Translations under genes and position numbers: made by a program
DNA from: Kiritimatiellales bacterium
GTDB taxonomy: Bacteria; Verrucomicrobiota; Kiritimatiellia; Kiritimatiellales; Pontiellaceae
DNA: 64,000 nucleotides
Direction: 5' to 3'
NCBI GenBank assembly: GCA_003246265.1
Contig: QKAU01000065.1
Span: 28,019 to 92,018 of the forward strand
Part shown: positions 35,422-44,008 of the stretch, in pieces
Layout: the number at the start of each line of letters is the position of its first letter
Numbering within the stretch: position 1 is the stretch's first letter
Notes under the pieces: model-generated
Told to the model about the DNA's origin: nothing
The model's input: only the letters and a program-made list of their open reading frames with translations
Databases searched by the model: none

Positions 35422-37083
35422 CTATTCGACCAGCAGTTTAAAGAACTGTTGGCTCCCCGCAACACCCAAGTGGTTCGTGTGGATCCCCAGTTCTCCATCG
35501 TGGACCGACACGCCCATGGGCGCGTTGGTCGTCCATTCGCCATAGACAAGATCGTCCTTTGCGAGCACGCAGGCGGTCAAGTTGCTGTCGTTGCGCAGGG
35601 TGTAGATCAAGTCCCCGCCGCCCATCAGCGCCGGTTGGGTGCCGATATCCGTGCCCACGGTTGGATTGCCTCCGAAGACGTATTCCCCCCAGTTGTTGAG
35701 TCCGTCGGAGTCGGGATCGGCGCCCGGATTGGCATCGAGACCGTTCCAATTGATGAGTTTCATCCACTTCTCATAGGGCGGGAGCACGGTGGGCGGAACA
35801 TTCGCCACCAGCACCACATTGTCGACCTTGAAGGCGACATCCTTGGTAGTCACCGTGAGGGTCAGCAGGTTGAAGGTTTCGGCCAGGCAATTGCTTACGG
35901 TCATGATTTGGTTGAAGCTGGTGGTCCCCCAAGCGGCATTGACGTTGTAGCCACCGGCCACCCGGGTGACCTTCATGTGCAGCTTGTTCATCGAACCGTC
36001 GAAGGCATGGACGAAATTGGCTCCGTCGAGCAGGTCGCCGTAGGCCGTTGCGGCGTTGTACGTCCGGACGTTCTCGTAGGCGGAGTTCGTCGATGTCTGC
36101 AGCATGAATCCGAATCCGGCGTTGCTGGGTGCATTGACGTCGATGAAGCTGACGCGCAGGTTGCGTCCCTCGGGGAGGGCCGCGCCCGAAGCATCCTGGA
36201 AAATACCCAGATCCATCTCCATCTGGAACCAATCGTTGTCATCCGGCAGGCTGATGCCGTCCTCGAGTTCATAGCTGATGGTGTCCCAGTAGCCGTTGTG
36301 CGTGGAGTTCGTTCCCTTTTCTTCCGCCGCCAGGTCGCGCACGGCCAGCATGCCGGGGAAATTGGTTCCATTGTACTCCTTGGGTTCCGGTCCACTGCCT
36401 GTCCATCCGTTGTAGGCGAGGGTTCCCGAACCGGTTTCGAAATCATCATTGATGTAGAAGAACAGGTTGGTGGCCTCTTCCAGATGGAAACTCACGGCAT
36501 CGACAGCGAACTGCCGGGTTCCGCCTGCGGAACTGTCGAACGTCGAGAAGCGCACGGTGGCCACCTTGCCTATGTCTCCGGGAAGAATGCTGTACTTAAG
36601 TGCGCCTGGGCCGCGGCTAACGCCCGATTCGGCCGACAGCAGGTAGTCCACGTTGTTCAGGATGGTTCCGCTGCTGAAGGACGAAAACTGTTTCTTTGCG
36701 TCGCCGCCGGGGGAGGCGCCGTCGAGCATGATTTCCCACGCGCTGGTCAGGCCCGCCAGGTGACGGAATCCGGCATCGACGACGATGGTCCGTCCCACAT
36801 CGTTGGATCCAACCATCCCGAGGGACCGTTCCGCTCCCACGGTTGCACTGCCGGGAACATCGCGTTTGATCAAGGCGTAGCCGTCATCGTCGGCGTCGAG
36901 AAGAACGCCGTCCACGACGAGGTTCGTCACGACGAAGGTTCCATTGGTGCTGATCGACGAATACAGGGAGCCGTCATCGGCGCCGCCGACCGTGAAGGTA
37001 TTCGTGAAGCCAGCCATCAGCTGCGCCCTGGCCATGGTGGTTGTCAGCGCAATCGCAACTCCTATTTCCACTGCCTTTCTCAT
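35422..37083 (-). CDS. Secreted modular protein with LamG-like middle part
   Basis: 553 residues with a signal peptide (MRKAVEIGVAIALTTTMARAQ). Residues ~20-190 form a module also found at the start of the large protein next door ('DADDDGYALIKR', 'DVGRTIVVDAG', 'PGALKYSILPGDIGK'). Residues ~200-440 look like a laminin-G/concanavalin-type beta sandwich ('FFYINDDFETGSGTLAYNGWTG'). The end is an Asp-rich repeat ('GADPDSDGLNNWGEYVFGGNP') and a short tail ending 'QFFKLLVE'. It is probably an extracellular carbohydrate-binding protein. Paired TGCGCA boxes lie 118 bases upstream. Confidence 0.75.
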   Translation of the reverse strand: MRKAVEIGVAIALTTTMARAQLMAGFTNTFTVGGADDGSLYSSISTNGTFVVTNLVVDGVLLDADDDGYALIKRDVPGSATVGAERSLGMVGSNDVGRTIVVDAGFRHLAGLTSAWEIMLDGASPGGDAKKQFSSFSSGTILNNVDYLLSAESGVSRGPGALKYSILPGDIGKVATVRFSTFDSSAGGTRQFAVDAVSFHLEEATNLFFYINDDFETGSGTLAYNGWTGSGPEPKEYNGTNFPGMLAVRDLAAEEKGTNSTHNGYWDTISYELEDGISLPDDNDWFQMEMDLGIFQDASGAALPEGRNLRVSFIDVNAPSNAGFGFMLQTSTNSAYENVRTYNAATAYGDLLDGANFVHAFDGSMNKLHMKVTRVAGGYNVNAAWGTTSFNQIMTVSNCLAETFNLLTLTVTTKDVAFKVDNVVLVANVPPTVLPPYEKWMKLINWNGLDANPGADPDSDGLNNWGEYVFGGNPTVGTDIGTQPALMGGGDLIYTLRNDSNLTACVLAKDDLVYGEWTTNAPMGVSVHDGELGIHTNHLGVAGSQQFFKLLVE

Positions 37084-37200
37084 GTTGTGTACTCCTCGTG
37101 TTTTTTCCGTATCCCGCGCCCGTCCCCGACTGGGCAGGGTGCAATTCCCCCAACGGTATGGTGCATTGATAAGAGCGTCGCTCCGATAAGCAAAGTGAAG

Positions 37201-37233
37201 TTTTGCGCAATAGTTGCTCGTGATTGGCGCAAT
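37201..37233 (-). promoter_or_regulatory. Paired TGCGCA boxes, copy a
   Basis: TTTTGCGCAA at 37201 and ATTGGCGCAA near 37224 have GCGC cores exactly 22 bases apart. They are the only such pair in the gap before the secreted modular gene starting at 37083. Proposed activator site of the LacI/AraC-hybrid regulator. Confidence 0.6.
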
Positions 37234-37236
37234 GGC

Positions 37237-40200
37237 CTATTCGGTCAAATCGATGCGCAGCCGGAAGAAGCCGTTGGTCATGTCCGCAATGGAAATGCGG
37301 TTGGTTATCGCCTCGAAATCGGCATCGACCACCGAAGTGGATTCCAGGACCTGGAGCGGTTCCCATGTTCCGGCCACCAGGTCGGAAGAGGCTTCCACCG
37401 CGTATGCAAGCCCCAGCACCGCGGCATCCCTCCGGCGAAGGTGGATGAAGTCGAGCTGGTTTCCCTTGATGTCAACGGTCGGGTTTTCCGGCACATTGCT
37501 GCTTCCGGGCACCGGGGAGCCGCCGGTCGCATACTCGAACAGGTTGCTGCGGTGGTCGTTGTCGGGGTCGGCCCCATAACCGGCCTCCAACCCGGCAAGG
37601 CCATGCCCCGACGCCCATGCGAGATAGTGGTCCAGCGGCCGGTTGTCTTCCGGACCAAAGAACTTCAGTTCCGCAATCGTTCCCTCGAAATGGGCAAAGA
37701 TCAACCGTACGGCATGGGCGGTCCTTTCGGGAAAACAGAGTGAAGTCACACCATTCGAAGAGGGGAGCGTCGTCTGGCGCAAGGTCCCGCCGATGCGGCA
37801 TACCCCCGCTTCCCACAGCGGTTCGTCGTTGACCACGCTGTTAAGGCAGGTTGGGTAGGCCAGGGGCGTCTGGATCTCCAGGCGCACGCCGCTGGCGGGT
37901 GCGTTGCCGCTCCAGACGATATCGACCCGATGGATCCGCCGCGGCGCGCTGAACACCGCCTGCACCATGGAATCGAGGTAGTGGTATACCCCGCTTGTGG
38001 TTGATGGATTGCCGTCGAAAAACTTCGTTCCGGTGGCGATGCGCCCGGCATCCGAGAGGAACGGGGCCATGGTCGTTGCGCCATAGCCGTTGTAGAACCC
38101 CTGCCGTTCCGCCTCGAAGGCCGATTCTATCTCATTCCATGGCTGGGTTGAGGATTTGGAGGCGACCACGGCGCTTCCCGTTGCGGCGGCCGCCTCCCCG
38201 CCCCCCAGGGAGACAAAGCCGCCGTAGAGGCCCACCCTGTCCGTGCCGCTCGCAAAGGAGGCGCTGGATGCCGCGACTGCCTGCAGCATGGAGTCTCCGC
38301 AATGTATGGTGACCGGTGTGCTGTAGCTGATCTCCCCACGGCGGTTGGCAAGCCGCGCCCTCAGCATCCAGACTCCGGCATGGGGGGGAATGAAGGAAGC
38401 GGTTGGGGATACCGCATCCTCCTTGGGCAAGTATTCGTAGCCCTCCCAGCGACTGGAGCCGGAGACCTGGAAATCGATGGCGGCGATTTGGGAAGGATCC
38501 AGCGGAGTGGTCGCCGCGAGCACTACTGAAGAAAGACCCGGAAACACCGTCTGGTCGACCGGGGAAGTCAAGGCGATCTCCGCTTTGCGGCTAGAGGTTT
38601 CGAACGCTGCGCTCTGGTCGGCGAACCACTGCGGCAGGCCGCCCATCCGGAGGGCCAGCTGCGCTTCGAACAACGATTCTGGCTCGACCTTCGTTCCCTG
38701 CGATTCCAAGGCAAGAATGTCGGTTTGCGCATCAGCAAAGGTGGCGGGTGACCCGTGCAGGCCGGCGATGACCGGAGGCATGAAGTAGCCGTAGGAGGCC
38801 CCCGTGGGCCAGAAATCGTACGCGCCGGATTGGGTGTTGTTCCAGTTCCAGAACGCCAGTCCCTTGTCGTGGTGGGGGAACTCCACCGCCCCGCCGGGGC
38901 GCAGCAGGGTGAAAACGCCTTCGTTGAGATCATAGAGGGAGCTGCGGATGAAGCCGCAATGCGCCTCCATGTTGCCATACTGCGTGCATCGCAGGAAGAC
39001 CGTTCCGGCTGCGCTACCGCTGCCTCCGAGCCCATGGTGTGCATCGGTGTTTTCGCGGATGTACGCAAAGAGGTTTCCCGTGGAGCGGTACGCCCCGGCC
39101 AGGTTGTGTCCGGCATTCCCTTCGAACAGGATGTCCGAAAAGGTGCATTTCCCACACAGCGTCGCCTCCATTCCCACACTGAAATCGGCGATGCGCAGTC
39201 GACGCGCCCAGCCGTTGAAGACGTGGTTGAAGCCCAGCATCCGATACGCTTCGCCCTGCCGCGGTCCGTTATGGTGGCTGAATTGGCCGCGGTAGCCCCC
39301 GGTCAGCGTCAGGTCTTCGATGCCGCACTCCTCGATGGCGTTGTCGAGCCGGTAGATCTTGTTGGTCAGGAAATGGTCCAGCTCGAGTTGGATGGGTTCC
39401 CCGAACCGGACGACGTTGTTGGAAACCGACTGGATCGTATGGACCTCGAAGATGTCGTTGATCCATCCGCCGTGGCGGTCGATGATTCCCTGCGGCACGG
39501 CGTGCGGCGCGAAATATTCGGCCGCCGATGGCAGCAGCGACGGGAAAATGCCGCTGAAATTGATTTTCTGCCCCGCCGCGAGGCCGGTCGGGTTGTCGAC
39601 GCGCACGGAAAAGTCGTCGAGCTGTTCCACGGCCTTGCCCGACATCAGCTTGTCGCCGCGCCAGTAGTCCTCGACCGCCGGGCTCGACGAGCGGAACCCG
39701 ATCAGGCTGTCCCCGAAACGCGAGTATTCGTTGAACACCAGCTCGGTTAATCCGACACCCGCCCCCTTGATCACGATATGGCTGCGTTTGACTTCCAGCG
39801 GTGCCTTTCCGAGGTCCGAGGATTCCTTCATGAGAAACCGCCCCGGCGGAAAATAGACGACCGACGGACCGGCATGGGCGTGCGCCGCCGCCAGGGCCGC
39901 AAGTACGGCGTTGCGGTCCGAATGTGCGTCGTCCGGCACCGCTCCGAAATCCACGACATCGAACCAGGTGTGCGAATGGGTTGTAATATCCGGAATGGGT
40001 ATGGCGCAATAATGGTAGCCCGCGTACGAATAGTCCTTGAGCGTGGCCCGGCCACCCACTTGCTGGGCCGCAACATATTCGCTCCATAATCTGGAAACGT
40101 TCGTGGCCACGGATGCCACATCGATTTCAAGGATGGCCATTCCCGTTCCCCCAAGGCCGTTGTCCGCCATCACCGTAAAGGCATTCGTGCCTGCATCGGC

Positions 40201-41043
40201 GGCACCCGGCGAGCCGTAGAGGGTGCCATCGGACAGCATGCGCAGCCAGTCCGGTCCGTCGAGGATCGAGTAGGTCAAGGAGGTGCCGTCGGGATCGACC
40301 GCCAATCCGGCAAGCGAACCGGCATAGGGTAGATTGTTTGTCGCGGGGGAACCGATGATTGGATTGCTGGCAAACACCGGTGGATTCGGGTCGGATTCAG
40401 GCAGGATGCGGTATTGGATGGCATCGACATGCACATTCCGGGTGCCTTCCATGCCTTCGGTGGAACCATCATAGAGCGAAAAGCGAAGGCTGACCATTTT
40501 GCCGACGTCCGCCGCCTGGATGGCGTAGGTCAAGGCGCCGGGGATCGTGCGCTGGGGATTGTCGGCGCCCAGCGCCACCGTCGACAACAGGAGCGGAGTG
40601 TTGCCTCCGGGGGCATTGCCGGTGGAAAAGGTGTTGACGACCAATTTCCCCTGGCCATCCACGCTGTTGCCGTCGACGAGGATCTCCCAGGTGATCGTCA
40701 AATTGGAGTTGGGCACCGACAGCGCCGCATCGATCGTGATGGTTCGGCCAACGTCTGCGGCCATGATGGTCCCGATGTTGCGAAAGAGGCCGATCGTGTC
40801 CTTTGCCGTACCCGTGCGATGCAGTCGCGCATAGCCGTCGTCGGCGGCATCCAGATGGTTCCCGTCCGTGGTCGCGGTGCCCGGAAGAAATGTCTGGACG
40901 GAGGCGTCGTTCCCGTCGATGGGCACATAGGCGGCCAGTTGCGACGCTGGCGAAAACGTATCGATGGTTGATCCCACCAGGGCCGCATGGCTTGTCGAAA
41001 AGGATCCCGTGGTGCATAGAGCTATGAGCAGCGTTTTTTTCAT
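37237..41043 (-). CDS. Very large secreted beta-helix protein (DUF4955/pectate-lyase-3 type)
   Basis: The ATG at 41043 with GGTGGG upstream gives 1268 residues and a signal peptide (MKKTLLIALCTTGSFSTSHA). In order: the N-terminal module shared with the gene at 35422, an Ig-like putative domain ('GSLAGLAVDPDGTSLTYSILDG'), DUF4955 ('LWSEYVAAQQVGGRATLKDYSYAGYH') and a pectate-lyase-3 beta-helix ('DFGAVPDDAHSDRNAVLAAL', 'VYFPPGRFLM'). An Ig-like region and a discoidin-like region (about 990-1120) follow. It ends with an Asp-rich C-terminal module ('GADPDNDHRSNLFEYATGG'). It probably acts on a matrix polysaccharide outside the cell. Confidence 0.78.
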   Translation of the reverse strand: MKKTLLIALCTTGSFSTSHAALVGSTIDTFSPASQLAAYVPIDGNDASVQTFLPGTATTDGNHLDAADDGYARLHRTGTAKDTIGLFRNIGTIMAADVGRTITIDAALSVPNSNLTITWEILVDGNSVDGQGKLVVNTFSTGNAPGGNTPLLLSTVALGADNPQRTIPGALTYAIQAADVGKMVSLRFSLYDGSTEGMEGTRNVHVDAIQYRILPESDPNPPVFASNPIIGSPATNNLPYAGSLAGLAVDPDGTSLTYSILDGPDWLRMLSDGTLYGSPGAADAGTNAFTVMADNGLGGTGMAILEIDVASVATNVSRLWSEYVAAQQVGGRATLKDYSYAGYHYCAIPIPDITTHSHTWFDVVDFGAVPDDAHSDRNAVLAALAAAHAHAGPSVVYFPPGRFLMKESSDLGKAPLEVKRSHIVIKGAGVGLTELVFNEYSRFGDSLIGFRSSSPAVEDYWRGDKLMSGKAVEQLDDFSVRVDNPTGLAAGQKINFSGIFPSLLPSAAEYFAPHAVPQGIIDRHGGWINDIFEVHTIQSVSNNVVRFGEPIQLELDHFLTNKIYRLDNAIEECGIEDLTLTGGYRGQFSHHNGPRQGEAYRMLGFNHVFNGWARRLRIADFSVGMEATLCGKCTFSDILFEGNAGHNLAGAYRSTGNLFAYIRENTDAHHGLGGSGSAAGTVFLRCTQYGNMEAHCGFIRSSLYDLNEGVFTLLRPGGAVEFPHHDKGLAFWNWNNTQSGAYDFWPTGASYGYFMPPVIAGLHGSPATFADAQTDILALESQGTKVEPESLFEAQLALRMGGLPQWFADQSAAFETSSRKAEIALTSPVDQTVFPGLSSVVLAATTPLDPSQIAAIDFQVSGSSRWEGYEYLPKEDAVSPTASFIPPHAGVWMLRARLANRRGEISYSTPVTIHCGDSMLQAVAASSASFASGTDRVGLYGGFVSLGGGEAAAATGSAVVASKSSTQPWNEIESAFEAERQGFYNGYGATTMAPFLSDAGRIATGTKFFDGNPSTTSGVYHYLDSMVQAVFSAPRRIHRVDIVWSGNAPASGVRLEIQTPLAYPTCLNSVVNDEPLWEAGVCRIGGTLRQTTLPSSNGVTSLCFPERTAHAVRLIFAHFEGTIAELKFFGPEDNRPLDHYLAWASGHGLAGLEAGYGADPDNDHRSNLFEYATGGSPVPGSSNVPENPTVDIKGNQLDFIHLRRRDAAVLGLAYAVEASSDLVAGTWEPLQVLESTSVVDADFEAITNRISIADMTNGFFRLRIDLTE

Positions 41044-41131
41044 CAACCCACCTTCGATGCCGTCATTCCGCCAACCATTCTTCAGGATGAGGCGCATTCG
41101 ATCCCGGCCGAAAGGACCTTGCAGCTCGCTC

Positions 41132-41162
41132 TTTCGCAATGGCCTTCAAAACTGTGCGCAAC
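41132..41162 (-). promoter_or_regulatory. Paired TGCGCA boxes, copy b
   Basis: TTTCGCAAT near 41132 and TGTGCGCAAC at 41153 have cores 22 bases apart (the first is degenerate). They lie 88 bases before the start of the 1268-residue secreted protein gene, right after the terminator of the PEP-CTERM gene. Confidence 0.5.
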
Positions 41163-41165
41163 GAA

Positions 41166-41192
41166 AAGAGCAGGAGGTAGATTCCTGCTCTT
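41166..41192 (-). terminator. Terminator of the PEP-CTERM gene
   Basis: On the minus strand AAGAGCAGG-N9-CCTGCTCTT forms a nine-base-pair stem followed by TTCG. It lies about 27 bases after the stop of the PEP-CTERM gene. The T-run is partly within the stem end. Confidence 0.65.
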
Positions 41193-41218
41193 CCGACGCC
41201 TTCGATGTGACCGGCGCT

Positions 41219-42031
41219 TCAAATCATGAAGCGACGCCTGATGAACAGGACCATGGCGCCGAACGCCCCGACCAGGCCCAGCGTGGCCGGCTCCGGAATT
41301 ACCTCGACGGCGGAGATGCCCGATCCATTGCTCAGTACGACATCGCCCAGGTATTCGCCGTTATCCTTAACCAAGACGCGGAATTTTCCATCCGTCGACG
41401 CCGCAATGTAGCTGGTGATATCCCACGTGTTGGTGGCATCGGCGATATTCGCCAGATGCGCGCCGACCAATACATACTTGCCGGAATTGGAGGCGAGTGC
41501 GTTGAACGTTGCGGAGTCCCCGGGGATCAGGCCGAAGATGTCGGTCGTGTCCAGCGTCATCGAGGCCCCGTCGGTGTAGCTCAGGTAGAATTCGACATTG
41601 CCGCCGCCCGAGGTCCGCCTGCCCGATAGCAGGGAGGAGAGGGAATAGGAGAACGCTCCCGCGTCCGTGCCTGCGGCATGGGTGGTCAGGTAGGGGGAGA
41701 AGTCGAAGTCGTACGAGATCAGCGCGGCGTGTCCGCCGTAGCGCGCAAGATCCTTGAACTGGCTGTTCTCGGTATACGAGGCGGTATCCATCCCGTAGTA
41801 GGGGGTGGCTCCGCCGACCCCGTAGGCATCGCCTGCCACCGCCGACACGGTGCCGCCAACGACCCCGCCTCCGTTGCCGCTGTTCGTTCGCGCGGCAAGG
41901 TTCGTTACGCTCATGGTATCCGTGTAATCCAAGACGCTGTTCTGGGTGAGGAAGGATCCCACGATCTCCGCCTGGCTGCAGATGGAAAACCCAACCCACG
42001 CACATCCCGCAATCATCAAGTAGTTCTTCAC
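41219..42031 (-). CDS. PEP-CTERM sorted exported protein
   Basis: The GTG at 42031 has AAAGGAGC seven bases upstream and gives 270 residues. The N-terminal signal ('YLMIAGCAWVGFSICSQAE') and the C-terminal 'VIPEPATLGLVGAFGAMVLFIRRRF' (PEP motif, membrane helix, Arg cluster) are the hallmarks of proteins cleaved and sorted by an exosortase. The body is Ser/Thr/Gly-rich beta structure without a recognised domain. The exosortase itself is not in the window. Paired TGCGCA boxes lie 70 bases upstream. Confidence 0.85.
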   Translation of the reverse strand: MKNYLMIAGCAWVGFSICSQAEIVGSFLTQNSVLDYTDTMSVTNLAARTNSGNGGGVVGGTVSAVAGDAYGVGGATPYYGMDTASYTENSQFKDLARYGGHAALISYDFDFSPYLTTHAAGTDAGAFSYSLSSLLSGRRTSGGGNVEFYLSYTDGASMTLDTTDIFGLIPGDSATFNALASNSGKYVLVGAHLANIADATNTWDITSYIAASTDGKFRVLVKDNGEYLGDVVLSNGSGISAVEVIPEPATLGLVGAFGAMVLFIRRRFMI

Positions 42032-42100
42032 CTGTCGCTCCTTTCTCCATTTTTCTGGTATAGCCTGTTTAGGTGAATGCCGGGAAGATATGAAGCCCGG

Positions 42101-42132
42101 TTTTGCGCATAGTAGGGCGGCGTAAAGCGCAC
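42101..42132 (-). promoter_or_regulatory. Paired TGCGCA boxes, copy c
   Basis: TTTTGCGCAT at 42101 and TAAAGCGCAC at 42123 have cores 22 bases apart, about 70 bases before the PEP-CTERM start codon at 42031. The rest of this gap up to 42269 holds no gene and no clear terminator. Confidence 0.6.
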
Positions 42133-42269
42133 GGCATCGGGCGCAGGAAAAGGAAGGGTATTTGCGATGCAGTGCATGCGGTTGCCGATTCGGCCGCCCT
42201 GGGTAGGCACGGTCCGATGCGTCGGAGTCCGGCGAGGCAGGTCGCGATCGTTCGGAAAAAGATGAACGG

Positions 42270-43994
42270 TCAATGTGCCTGGACGGCCCTTCCCGAAGAC
42301 GAGACCCCGTTCCCGTTGAAGGCTTCAATCGTGAACCAATAGGGCCGGTCGGCATGCAGGCTGTTGATGGAGGCCTGGCTGGTTCCATGCACCATGCAGC
42401 TCCGGTAGAGCTTTTCCTTCTCGGTTCCGAACCGGATCAGGTAGCCTTCGGCATCCTCCTGAACCTGCCATGACAAGGCGACCGACCGCCGGTCGTTTGG
42501 ATCGCGGCTTGCGCAGATTCCCTGCACGGTCCCGGGCCGGTCTCCATCGCCCAGGCCGAACACGCGGAGGCCGGAGAGGGCAAAGCAACCATCGGGTACT
42601 TCCACGTTGCGGATGCGCAGGTGGCGGCTCCGGGCCGGGGTCTTCAATTGGATGTAGGCGTGGGAGTTGTCGGTGTCGTTGGACGAGCGGTCGGCCAGCA
42701 CCGTCCAGTCCTTTCCATCCATGGAGACCTCGACCACATACCGGTGCCGGATGCCTTCCTTGCGGCCGAGGATGCGGGTGTCGTGCTCGGCAAAATCAAT
42801 CTGGACCGCATGGATGGTGCAGACGGATCCGAGATCGACTGCGGCCCATTCGGCGGGCATGCCGCTCTTTGCCGACCAATGGGTGCGGATCTCCTCGTCC
42901 ACGCAGTTTTCCGGAGGGAACCCGTCCAACTGCGAAGAAACGCGCACCGGCTTGCGGTATGAGAGCAGCATCCAGCCCGGGAAGAGTGCGTCCGGATCGT
43001 CGATCTTCCGGTCCGGCACGATCAGGGGATAGTCGCCGAAGCGGGTGTCGGCGAACAGGATGCCGTCGGCGTCGAAGAAGGTGGGGTGCATGGCGAGCCG
43101 GCGCTCGAACTTGTGCTTCACCGAGATCGTGACGGTGCCGACGTGCCAGAAATTGCCGTGCCGGTCCTCGAACGTGCAGCCGTGCCCCGCGCCGCAGGCG
43201 AATCCGCCGGGCTTGCAGGCAAAGGGATTGTTGGGGGCGAGAGTGTAAGGTCCTAGCGGATGGTTGCCGACGTAGACGCCGTCGGAGTAGCTCTTTTCCA
43301 GCGTGCCGGGCGCGGCGTACTGCAGATAGTATTTTCCGTTGCGCTTGTTGACCCACGCGCCTTCGATCCATGGATCGTCTTCCTGCCGTCGGTTGTCGTC
43401 GCCGCGGACCTCCCACCCATGCTTATCCTTGTTCGACCGGAGGAGTTCGACCGGTTTGCCCTTGAAGGAGAAATCCTTGGGATCGAGTTCGACGCCGAAG
43501 AGCGGATCCTTGTTCGAACAGCCCCAGTAGAGGTAGAGCCGCCCGTCGTCGTCGAGGAACAAATCCGGATCCCACACGGGGACTTCGAGCGACTCCTTGG
43601 CGACGGTCCATCGGCCCGTCATGGGATCGTCGCTGCGGTAGACCGTGCTTTTTGTTTTCGACGACGCGAGGAAATAGACCGTATCGTCGAGCACGACCGC
43701 GGTCGGCGCGTACTCTTCGGTGGGAATCCCGTCGGTTTGGATGAAACGCCATTCCGCCAGATCGTCGGACCACCAGTAGCCACCCGACATGGAAGCGAAC
43801 AGGTAGTAGCGGTCCTTGAAGAGGATCACGGTTGGATCGGCCGCCTCGCGCCGCGACGGGAGTTCCGGCATGAACCGGTAGCTCAGGTCCATCGGGTTGC
43901 AGACCGTTTTGGGTACCGCGTCATTCCGAATGGATGCCGTACCGCATCCCGCACATGTGCCAGCGACCAGCAGCAGGCCCAAAAGCGATCTCAT
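42270..43994 (-). CDS. GH43-type glycoside hydrolase lipoprotein with CBM32 and Fn3-like domains
   Basis: The ATG at 43994 with GGGGGAAGGAAG gives 574 residues. The lipoprotein signal ends 'LLLVAGTCAGCG'. The five-bladed propeller domain has 'REAADPTVILFKDRYYLFAS' (Asp base), 'VPVWDPDLFLDDDGRLYLYWG' and 'PWIEGAWVNKRNGKYYLQYA' (Glu acid). An F5/8 type C (CBM32) domain follows ('ENCVDEEIRTHWSAKSGMPAEWAAVDLG'), then a fibronectin-III-like tail. The substrate is unknown; family members remove arabinose, xylose or galactose units. It is the last gene of the six-gene operon. Confidence 0.88.
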   Translation of the reverse strand: MRSLLGLLLVAGTCAGCGTASIRNDAVPKTVCNPMDLSYRFMPELPSRREAADPTVILFKDRYYLFASMSGGYWWSDDLAEWRFIQTDGIPTEEYAPTAVVLDDTVYFLASSKTKSTVYRSDDPMTGRWTVAKESLEVPVWDPDLFLDDDGRLYLYWGCSNKDPLFGVELDPKDFSFKGKPVELLRSNKDKHGWEVRGDDNRRQEDDPWIEGAWVNKRNGKYYLQYAAPGTLEKSYSDGVYVGNHPLGPYTLAPNNPFACKPGGFACGAGHGCTFEDRHGNFWHVGTVTISVKHKFERRLAMHPTFFDADGILFADTRFGDYPLIVPDRKIDDPDALFPGWMLLSYRKPVRVSSQLDGFPPENCVDEEIRTHWSAKSGMPAEWAAVDLGSVCTIHAVQIDFAEHDTRILGRKEGIRHRYVVEVSMDGKDWTVLADRSSNDTDNSHAYIQLKTPARSRHLRIRNVEVPDGCFALSGLRVFGLGDGDRPGTVQGICASRDPNDRRSVALSWQVQEDAEGYLIRFGTEKEKLYRSCMVHGTSQASINSLHADRPYWFTIEAFNGNGVSSSGRAVQAH

Positions 43995-44008
43995 GCTTCC
44001 TTCCCCCT

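Noticed and set aside
35419-37743. A 774-residue plus-strand ORF
   Set aside because: It is antisense to two secreted-protein genes with signal peptides; no ribosome binding site or domain.
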